DNA of 21,385 bases, from assembly GCA_007120055.1 (NCBI GenBank), contig SKOL01000210.1:1-21385 (forward strand), given 5' to 3'. The notes beneath the pieces are model-generated. The model was not told the DNA's origin, did no database searches, and saw only the letters and a list, made by a program, of their open reading frames with translations. Each line of letters starts with the position of its first letter. Position 1 is the stretch's first letter. This DNA comes from Anaerobacillus sp. (GTDB lineage: Bacteria > Bacillota > Bacilli > Bacillales_H > Anaerobacillaceae). This document shows, piece by piece, positions 7,809 to 13,837 of this stretch. Both the position numbers and the translations under genes were made by a program.

Positions 7809-9425
7809 ATGAATAATATAACGATTAATGAGTTGTTAAGTGTTGCTCCATTAAATAAATTTGAGATTTTATTTGGTTGGAAGGGTAAAGACAACTATTT
7901 TTCAAAGATAATAGATAGTACTTGCTCTGAAACGACTGTTTCCAATAGTGTTCTGGTTATTTCTAATGATTTTTTATCAGGGAAACAGTTACTTGCTTTT
8001 ATAGAAATGGCGATTGAAAAAAGTGCTTCTGCGCTTATTTTTACAGGGAAACAACCTCCGAATATTCCTGAAAAGTTTAGTAGTAAATTTGAGGCCATAA
8101 ATATCGCCGTAATATATGTTCCTGATTCCTTGACGATTAAGCAAATAAAAGAGGCTTTTGAGTTGGTGAAAAGCTTAAAAAATATAAATCAATTCTATAA
8201 TTACGTGGCTTGCTCTACACATGATATTCGTTTTGTTGGTAATGATGGCATACAAGAATTGATAGAAAAAATTGAAATAAGGTTGCAGCAGTCTGTATTT
8301 GTTATAGATCCATATTTTCAAACTTTTTATTTTAGAGATAAACACTCCGTTAACAACCTAGATGAAAAATTGTCTAATTTTAAAAAATCCTACTATACAA
8401 ATAATTACGAACAGATAGATGAATTTAAAAAAGTTACTACCCAAGTAGCTAATGATGTTTACTTTTTAAAATTGCAAAATAATCATCAACAATATGGCTA
8501 CATCGTTATTGAACAAAAATCAGAGGAAGTAACTACATTTGATTTAGTTCACGTTAAAAGATTGGTCCCTTTTATAATAACTCAATTAATAAATCGATTA
8601 GAGGTTGAGCAAGTAGAAAAGAAATATCAAAAGAACTTTATCTATGATCTTCTTCATAATAATTTCGATTCTCAATATGAAATCATTAATCAAGCAAGTG
8701 TGTGGGGATGGGATTTTACCGTACCGCATCAGCTATTATTAGTTGATATATATAATGATCAGGGAGACGGAATCGAACAGGAATTTTTCGATCATATGGA
8801 ATTAGTTATTCGTAATACGATGAGTGCTTTATTTTATAAGCCATTAACAGTAGAACTAAATGGAAAGTACCTCATAATTTATCCTGAAACGACTTCTAAA
8901 GATTTTAAAGAAAGAAAAAAAGACGTAAAAAAACTTGCTCATTTAATAAAGGTAAATGTATCAGATCTAAACCCTAATTTTGTCATTCGTATTGGAATTG
9001 GACGCTATTATCCATCCATTATGGATCTTTGCCGGAGTTTTCAAGAGGCTAAAACAGCATTAGAATTATGCATGTTAAAAGTAGATAAAAGTCAAATTAC
9101 TCACTTCGAGGATTTAGGTGTTGTTAGACTTTTAGCATCTATACGACAAGAGCAACTCGATGATTATTGTCAGGAGTGTATTGGTGAACTAATTCAATAT
9201 GATAAAGTAAATGAAACAGATATGGTCAATACTTTACAAATATATTTAAATGAAAATGGAAATCTGAAATCAACAGCAGACAAATTATTTATCCATACTA
9301 ATACTTTAAGGAATAGATTAAAGAGGATTGAAAATGTGTTACAAATTGATCTTCAAAATAACAATGATCTATTAGACTTGTTGGTTACATTAAAAATTTA
9401 TACGATGAATACAATTCGTAATTGA
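7809..9425 (+). CDS. PucR/CdaR-family transcriptional regulator
   Basis: 538 residues. The N-terminal 120 or so (ITINELLSVAPL..., with TSALIFTG-like and IKEAFELV segments) look like the PucR ligand-binding domain. The centre (about 290-430) resembles the degenerate GGDEF-like CdaR domain. The C-terminus (about 484-520, GNLKSTADKLFIHTNTLRNR) is the HTH_30 helix-turn-helix typical of the family. Members usually activate catabolic genes in response to a small metabolite such as a purine or a sugar acid. The start is fixed by an in-frame TAG immediately before ATG 7809. The nearest Shine-Dalgarno (gaggag, 7789-7794) is rather far, so translation may be coupled to the ferredoxin gene. Its likely targets are the divergent promoter next door, its own operon, and possibly the first operon. 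Confidence 0.85.
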   Translation: MNNITINELLSVAPLNKFEILFGWKGKDNYFSKIIDSTCSETTVSNSVLVISNDFLSGKQLLAFIEMAIEKSASALIFTGKQPPNIPEKFSSKFEAINIAVIYVPDSLTIKQIKEAFELVKSLKNINQFYNYVACSTHDIRFVGNDGIQELIEKIEIRLQQSVFVIDPYFQTFYFRDKHSVNNLDEKLSNFKKSYYTNNYEQIDEFKKVTTQVANDVYFLKLQNNHQQYGYIVIEQKSEEVTTFDLVHVKRLVPFIITQLINRLEVEQVEKKYQKNFIYDLLHNNFDSQYEIINQASVWGWDFTVPHQLLLVDIYNDQGDGIEQEFFDHMELVIRNTMSALFYKPLTVELNGKYLIIYPETTSKDFKERKKDVKKLAHLIKVNVSDLNPNFVIRIGIGRYYPSIMDLCRSFQEAKTALELCMLKVDKSQITHFEDLGVVRLLASIRQEQLDDYCQECIGELIQYDKVNETDMVNTLQIYLNENGNLKSTADKLFIHTNTLRNRLKRIENVLQIDLQNNNDLLDLLVTLKIYTMNTIRN

Positions 9426-9700
9426 TAATGCCAAAGTTAATAGCGGTACCATCTGATTTGTAGTTACCCTGTTATGGAAAAAATAATAAAAGCTTATTGG
9501 AGTGAATTTCATAATTACCAAAAATGAGCCACATCACGCAACTATATATTGATCTTAGTGGCGAGAATAATGAATTATGAAATTCATTGATTGCTCCTTA
9601 AATATCAAATTCTTAAAAAAATATTAAGATTATAAGAGTGTCCATTTTTGGGTGCTCTTTTTGGTTGTTCAGATTTACAAATGTACTAATTAAAACATGT
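9426..9700. other. Gene-free stretch after the regulator, with a nested palindrome
   Basis: No gene. The outer arms tgaatttcataatt (9503-9516) and aattatgaaattca (9573-9586) are perfect 14-bp complements. Inside them gccac (9528-9532) pairs with gtggc (9558-9562), and outside them ggag/ctcc (9499-9502 and 9594-9597) can extend the fold. The whole could be a roughly 100-nt RNA or a miniature element. Confidence 0.45.
9634..9664 (+). terminator. Probable intrinsic terminator downstream of the regulator
   Basis: aagag (9634-9638) pairs with ctctt (9655-9659), the stem continuing inward through G-T pairs to cca/tgg, and a T run follows. The wobble pairs make it weaker than the others in the window. 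Confidence 0.45.
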
Positions 9701-9702
9701 AA

Positions 9703-9861
9703 ATTCAAACAACAAAGATAGTTCCATACCAATATATAATTCATTTAGATAGTATTTGTGAAGGTATTAATCAAGCCTAGGTTGTTCCTATAGTGCTTAA
9801 GCGAACCGATTGGTGGAAGAATTCTTGGTATGAGTCTCGTGTAAATATCGTTAAAGATTAA
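9703..9861 (+). pseudogene. Unidentified coding relic with an in-frame TAG
   Basis: An open stretch of about 52 codons interrupted once by TAG at 9778. The C-terminal part reads VVPIVLKRTDWWKNSW and ends at TAA 9859. Amino-acid composition and the absence of further stops suggest a decayed gene end, but I do not recognise the family and see no start or ribosome binding site. It could also be chance. Confidence 0.3.
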
Positions 9862-9875
9862 TAAATTGAAAAAGG

Positions 9876-9906
9876 GACTGATCAATAAAGCAAAGGTCAG
9901 TCTTTT
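9876..9906 (+). terminator. Hairpin with T run just upstream of tatA
   Basis: gactga (9876-9881) pairs with tcagtc (9897-9902) and is followed by tttt. Only about 20 bases, mostly the ribosome binding site, separate it from the tatA start, so it either ends an upstream transcript or lies in the tatA leader as an attenuator. Confidence 0.45.
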
Positions 9907-9926
9907 AATAAAAAGGAGGAGGAACT

Positions 9927-10139
9927 ATGTTAAGTAATATTGGAGTACCAGGCTTAATCCTTATCTTTGTCATTGCTTTAATTATCTTTGGACCTAAAAA
10001 ACTTCCAGAGTTAGGTAAAGCATTTGGTCAAACACTAAGAGAGTTTAAAACATCTACAAGAGAACTTACAAAAGACGTAGTAGAAGAGTTTGAAGTAGAG
10101 AAGAAAGAAGAAAAGTCCCATTCGAATACTAAAGCGTAA
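9927..10139 (+). CDS. tatA: Twin-arginine translocase subunit TatA
   Basis: 70 residues, the usual length of Bacillus TatA proteins. One N-terminal membrane segment (about 5-21) is followed by the hinge [10 protein letters not shown] (21-30), an amphipathic helix and an acidic and lysine-rich tail. TatA multimers form the pore through which TatC-recognised twin-arginine substrates cross the membrane. The ribosome binding site is a very strong aaggaggagg. No tatC lies in the window, so this copy must work with a TatC encoded elsewhere. Its nearness to the molybdoenzyme with an SRRNFLKG signal suggests it serves that substrate. Confidence 0.93.
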   Translation: MLSNIGVPGLILIFVIALIIFGPKKLPELGKAFGQTLREFKTSTRELTKDVVEEFEVEKKEEKSHSNTKA

Positions 10140-10159
10140 AATTTGAATAAAAAATAAGA

Positions 10160-10270
10160 AAGGCTGTCCAATGTAAGTGTCAGTTACTAGAACCTCTACT
10201 TTTAGATTAAGCAATATTATATCTAAAAATTAAGTTGAAGTATAGTGAACTTACAGACTGGACAGTCCTT
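10160..10270. repeat. Long imperfect inverted repeat (possible MITE or long hairpin terminator)
   Basis: Outer arms: aagg (10160-10163), ctgtcca (10164-10170) and tgtaagt (10172-10178) pair in order with cctt (10267-10270), tggacag (10259-10265) and acttaca (10249-10255), with small bulges. An inner stem ttttagat (10200-10207) pairs with atctaaaa (10221-10228). The right arm runs into tccttttaa, so it could end tatA transcription. Its 111-nt length with terminal inverted repeats also fits a miniature transposable element. Confidence 0.55.
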
Positions 10271-10307
10271 TTAACTATAAAACCTCACATCATAACAGCT
10301 TACATAG

Positions 10308-10482
10308 CTTTACGAATTAAATTTTGGTGTAAATTGTACTTTAGCAAATTCAGATGCGTTAGTTGCACTTCCAGGTGGAACTAGAGGTTTTAAAAAAAGT
10401 GATCAAGTAGAAATTCTTTTATTAAATGGTGAAGGAAGGAGAGGGACAAGTAATGCAAACAAGAGATTTAAGCCTAACTGAA
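10308..10482 (+). pseudogene. MoeA C-terminal fragment (molybdopterin molybdotransferase relic)
   Basis: A short open frame reads TLANSDALVALPGGTRG, then FKKSDQVEILLL. This resembles the C-terminal domain of MoeA (ANxLIVxPEG...G...GDxVEVxLL), which inserts molybdate into molybdopterin. Nothing upstream matches the rest of the protein, and there is an in-frame stop shortly before, so only the tail survives. The frame ends at TGA 10480. The assignment rests on remembered family motifs. Confidence 0.5.
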
Positions 10483-10638
10483 CTAAATGCTGAAATAGAA
10501 GCATTGCGAATTAAAATGAATAAAGTTGGCAACTAAAAAGGATATAACCATGTGAAAACTGTTTGGTTAAGTCAAAAATTAGATTACCTATTAAATACAT
10601 ACCGTCGAATGTTAAATAATAAGGAAACCATAGGATAG
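10453..10638 (+). pseudogene. Spo0E-like aspartyl-phosphate phosphatase, interrupted by one in-frame TAA
   Basis: Starts at ATG 10453 with a good purine-rich site (ggaaggagagg) before it. The frame runs about 61 codons to TAG 10636, broken only by TAA at 10534. The first half (LTELNAEIEALRIKMNK) and the second half (WLSQKLDYLLNTYRR) together match small Spo0E-family proteins, whose signature is SxxLD followed by a helix with Tyr. Such proteins dephosphorylate Spo0A~P and delay sporulation. The 27-residue product lacks the SxxLD motif and should be inactive. A GTG at 10552 could in principle restart translation of the second half. It overlaps the MoeA relic in another frame. Confidence 0.6.
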
Positions 10639-10656
10639 TATCTAATTGGAGGGGGG

Positions 10657-10944
10657 ATGGTTATGATTTTATGCAATTTATCAACAACATTTAAAATTGA
10701 AAGTTTTGAACAGTAGCATAAAGATGTGTGTTATGTCGTTGAATCCTTAAATCCTTGGTAATTCTAATAATTAGCATGGGTATATGATGGCCAACTATAC
10801 CAATACAACCGCCACAGTACACTGATGAATGCCTACAAAAACATCAAAGACGAACGATTCCGCCACTATATTTTAAAGGAAAAAGGCGATGTCTACCGCG
10901 CGTTGAAGAGCTTCTTTAAGAAGGAAGAGGAGACGTTGGTGTAA
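10657..10944 (+). pseudogene. Decayed small gene (about 95 codons) with four in-frame stops; left copy of the flanking repeat
   Basis: Begins after a strong ggagggggg at ATG 10657 and stays in one frame to TAA 10942, but is broken by TAG 10714 and TAAs at 10759, 10765 and 10768. The C-terminal half is well formed ([20 protein letters not shown] and onward to KKEEETLV). I do not recognise the family. The last 152 bp recur at 20715-20866 with 12 mismatches, 11 of them synonymous. This shows that the reading frame was under selection in the common history of the two copies. Confidence 0.62.
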
Positions 10945-10968
10945 AAATTAAAAATTAGAAGGAAAACC

Positions 10969-11002
10969 ACTACTGCCAGTTGAGTGCTGGTGGTAGTTTT
11001 TT
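10969..11002 (+). terminator. Intrinsic terminator of the left small-gene copy
   Basis: actactgccag (10969-10979) pairs fully, with two G-T pairs, with ctggtggtagt (10987-10997), followed by a run of six T. A closely similar terminator follows the right copy. Confidence 0.8.
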
Positions 11003-11176
11003 AATATCAGTATGGTTAGCTCGGATGTATCGGCTGACAATCAAAATGCTTCGAGCAAGTTAGAGACCTCTCATAATTCACTTTGCTTTAATAAATCTAA
11101 CCCTCATTTATTAGTAGTTCTACATCTGGTTAGTTATTCCTACTGCACCACTAACTGGTCCTTTTTCTACCATTCG
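11003..11176. other. Gene-free stretch between relics
   Basis: No intact gene, no clear promoter and no strong palindrome. On the minus strand a short open piece precedes the recombinase relic (VEKGPVSGAVGITNQM, about 11110-11170), but it is too short to assign. Confidence 0.3.
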
Positions 11177-11219
11177 AAATAAGTCGCTTTATTGAGTATT
11201 GTCATGAGAAGGCAACTTT
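11177..11219 (-). pseudogene. Relic of a second large serine recombinase C-terminus
   Basis: These 43 bases match 12949-12991, inside the recombinase fragment, at 37 positions. On the minus strand they read LLMTILNKATYFEW, against LLKTILEKATYLRKKEW in the larger copy. The matching frame ends almost at once on both sides, so this is only a scrap of a related gene in the same orientation. Confidence 0.6.
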
Positions 11220-11230
11220 CCTAATATGTT

Positions 11231-11482
11231 ATGCCACTAAAGTATGTAACATCTGCGTCCTTCCGTGTGTGTATTCGTCGCCTCAAATACTTTACTGCTG
11301 TGCCTCATTTATATTTATTAACTTTAAATCAAAATAAATCCTTATTACTTCATGCCTTATTTGAAGGTATTACTTTCAATATTTTAGAAAGTGTAAATGT
11401 AATGAGGGAGATGGGATGTACTATACAGCTTCTTACTCAATGTAAAATTCATAAAAAAATTCACAAAAAGGTGTTTCGTTAG
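11231..11482 (+). pseudogene. Probable FGGY sugar kinase fragment
   Basis: An 83-codon open frame whose middle (LTLNQNKSLLLHALFEG then ITFNILESVNVMREMG) resembles the C-terminal nucleotide-binding domain of xylulokinase-like FGGY kinases, where HLxRAxLEGxxFxLRDxxExM is usual. The remaining 400 or so residues are absent, no ribosome binding site precedes it, and both ends look random. I read it as a decayed internal piece and not a working gene. The similarity is from memory of the family pattern. Confidence 0.42.
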
Positions 11483-11575
11483 TAGTAAATTAGTAATAAA
11501 ATAAATAATAATAGTTACTTTTCGGTATAAAAATATTTTAATTAACTATACTTAACGAATAAGGTGGTGAATATT

Positions 11576-12835
11576 ATGGATGATTTTATTAAGTATGATA
11601 ATAATTTGATACAAGAACTCTATGAGAAGTTTACGGTCGATAGATACTTAAACAAACCAGAAATTATGTATAGAGTTGATACTAATCTTTTACAGACTAG
11701 AGCAAACTTGTGGGGGGATATTTTAGAAAAAAGAAAGGCAAATGGCAGAAAAATCCCGCTAAAAGATCAAGAAGGAAATAATTTTTGGTATGCTATGACA
11801 CCCTCTTTAGAAAAGATAATTCATAATATTGATGTTAGGGCTAAGCAAGAATTAGGTGAATTAGTAGTCTCTGAAATACAACACAGAGTATTGATAGAGA
11901 GTCTAATTGACGAAGCATTTTTTTCTAGTGTTATTGAAGGAGCTTTTTCAACTAAAAAAAGAACACGCGAACTTGTAAATACTAAAGACCCAAAAAATAA
12001 AAGTGAAACAATGATTTTGAATAATTACCATGCACTGGAGTTTATATTAGATAATTTGCATAGGGATTTAAATGAAGAGGTATTTATTTCTTTGCATAAA
12101 ATTATTACGGAAAACACGTTAGATGAAGATGAAATATCTGAGAAATATAGAGATGGACCAGTTTATGTAATGTCTGAAAACCAAACAAAAACTGAACCAA
12201 TTTACGTTGCTCCCCCAATGGAAGAGGTTCAACAAATGATGGATGAATTGTTTTCTTTCATTAATGATGAAAAGAAATTCATTAATCCACTTATTAAAGC
12301 TTTTATAATTCACTTTTATATCGTATATGTACACCCTTTTTATGATGGTAACGGTAGAGTAGCAAGAGCTTTCACTTATATGTATCTACTAAAAAAAGGT
12401 TATAATTTCTTTAGGTTCTTCTCAATCTCAACTGTTGTTAACCAAAAAAAAGGTAAATATTATAAAGCGATTAAAGATACAGAAGACTATGGAAGCGACC
12501 TAACCTATTTTATAAAGGCTTATTCTGAAATGACTCTAGAATCTATTGAGGATATGATCACAAAATTAAAAAAGGAACTCGAACACGATATATTGATATT
12601 AGAATTAGAAAAAGACGATATCATTTTATCTAAAAGACAAAAAAAGTTTTTGTCTTTAATAAAAGGAAAAGAAAGTAATATTACATCTATTCAAGAGTAC
12701 CTAAAAAAAATGAAGGTTTCTTATGAAACTGCAAGAACTGACCTTTCAGAACTAGTTGAATTAGGTATATTCAAAAAGGATAAAAAAGGGAAAAGATATA
12801 TTTATAAGTACTTAGGGTTAAAAGGATATAAATAA
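11576..12835 (+). CDS. Fic-domain protein (AMP-transferase), class II with internal inhibitory motif
   Basis: 419 residues. The catalytic motif HPFYDGNGRVAR starts at His253 and is complete (HxFx(D/E)GNGRxxR), so nucleotidyl transfer, normally AMP from ATP to a hydroxyl side chain, is expected. Residues 117-122, SSVIEG, fit the (S/T)xxxE(G/N) inhibitory helix N-terminal to the Fic core, whose Glu121 would block ATP's gamma-phosphate until released. The C-terminus (about 355-419) looks like a winged helix. ATG 11576 is chosen because aaggtggtg precedes it, over GTG 11564, which lies in that site. No antitoxin gene is adjacent, consistent with the built-in inhibitor. The region is more AT-rich than the hsd genes. 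The target is unknown. Confidence 0.88.
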   Translation: MDDFIKYDNNLIQELYEKFTVDRYLNKPEIMYRVDTNLLQTRANLWGDILEKRKANGRKIPLKDQEGNNFWYAMTPSLEKIIHNIDVRAKQELGELVVSEIQHRVLIESLIDEAFFSSVIEGAFSTKKRTRELVNTKDPKNKSETMILNNYHALEFILDNLHRDLNEEVFISLHKIITENTLDEDEISEKYRDGPVYVMSENQTKTEPIYVAPPMEEVQQMMDELFSFINDEKKFINPLIKAFIIHFYIVYVHPFYDGNGRVARAFTYMYLLKKGYNFFRFFSISTVVNQKKGKYYKAIKDTEDYGSDLTYFIKAYSEMTLESIEDMITKLKKELEHDILILELEKDDIILSKRQKKFLSLIKGKESNITSIQEYLKKMKVSYETARTDLSELVELGIFKKDKKGKRYIYKYLGLKGYK

Positions 12836-12866
12836 GTGTAAAACGTTAGGTTCTATAATTAGGGTG

Positions 12867-12929
12867 AAAAAAGAGTTTGCATGCTGTTTATACTTTCGTA
12901 TACAACTGCACGACAAACTCATCTTTTTT
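12867..12929. terminator. Possible bidirectional terminator between fic and the recombinase fragment
   Basis: gagtttg (12873-12879) and caaactc (12914-12920) are perfect complements. An A run precedes the left arm and a T run lies just past the right arm. The 34-nt loop, which contains the recombinase stop codon, makes it weak. Confidence 0.35.
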
Positions 12930-13754
12930 CTTCCATTCTTTTTTTCGTAAATAAGTCGCTTTCTCAAGTATTGTCTTGAGAAGGCGATTTTTTTCTTCTA
13001 TTTCTTCGGTTGTATGATAGGCTTCTAAAGCGCTTTTAACCTTTGGCATGAACTTCGTAATATTCTCACCTTGTCGCTTTTCTCTGGTTATTTCATCTTT
13101 AATAATTTCAAATTCCTCTTCAGTTTGTTTTAAACGTGCAACCAGTGTCTTTTGGCGTTCCATAAATGTATCTATGTCATATACTCCTTTTTCAAGGAAG
13201 CCGTGGAGTGAGTTTTTTTGTTTTTGGAGTTCTTCTAATTCATTTTGTTTGTTTTCAAGGGCTTTCTCTTTTACAGGGAGTTCATTTGACGTTTGTTTTT
13301 TCATTTGAAACAACATAGTCTCTTCTAGTTTAAATGCCTCTATAATTTCGTTTAAACCTTGCAATATTCGTTCTTCTACAAGACTTAAGGCAGCGCCTTT
13401 TTGAATACTTTTACACGATGGTTGAACACACCTCACTTGTGGATTCGGGCGATCCTTTCTCGGTTGATAAACCATTGAATGACCACATAACTCGCAAATT
13501 AAAATGCCAGCTAACGGATTAGATAGTTTTTTAGTTTGGATAGTTGGCGGTCGCCAGCGCTTACTATGAGCAGAATTTGCCTTTTCGAATAAATTCTCAG
13601 AAATGATTGCTTCATGGGCGTTTTCGTGCCGTTGCCAACGTTCAGGAGGTATTTTTTTCTTAGTATGCTTCCCGTTTCGCTTAATGTATTTCTTTTTTTC
13701 CAAAATGATTTGCCCTAGATATACTTCATTTTTTAAATGAATTAGTTGGGTTTA
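12888..13754 (-). pseudogene. Large serine recombinase, N-terminally truncated
   Basis: The open frame continues upstream of a possible TTG start at 13703 to about 13754 (NEVYLGQIILEKKKYIKRNG), which is internal recombinase-domain sequence. The fragment therefore lacks the resolvase catalytic domain with its nucleophilic Ser. Present in order are the end of the recombinase domain (PPERWQRHENAHEAIIS), a zinc ribbon (CELCGHSM...RCVQPSCKS), a long charged coiled coil and the C-terminus LLKTILEKATYLRKKEW. Full-length proteins of this family run about 500-550 residues, and some 290 remain. Such enzymes integrate and excise mobile elements. This remnant cannot catalyse recombination and marks an earlier mobile element next to the restriction operon. 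Confidence 0.82.
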
Positions 13755-13837
13755 TTTATTGTGTAAGTTTAATTTCTTATACTCCCAACTCCCTTTTTTT
13801 GGTTATAATAGTAATTAAGTACTAACTGGAGGTGTGT
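13755..13837 (+). promoter_or_regulatory. Promoter region of the hsd operon
   Basis: A consensus -10 TATAAT lies at 13804-13809 and a second possible one (tatact) at 13778-13783. No good -35 is evident at 17-bp spacing. The ribosome binding site ggagg (13828-13832) sits before ATG 13838. This is the only candidate promoter for hsdRMS. Confidence 0.45.

Noticed and set aside
10552..10638. Independent small gene starting at GTG 10552
   Set aside because: It is in frame with the first half of the Spo0E-like gene, with only a weak aaagga upstream. A split product would lack the first helix of the family.
10453..10944. Stop-codon reassignment (TAA/TAG read as Gln)
   Set aside because: Most intact genes in the window end in TAA (hsdR, the ferredoxins, tatA and others), and intact proteins contain no internal stops, so the stops in relics are ordinary decay.
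13048..13308. Plus-strand open frame inside the recombinase fragment
   Set aside because: It is the antisense of the coiled-coil region. The minus-strand frame has clear zinc-ribbon and recombinase features.
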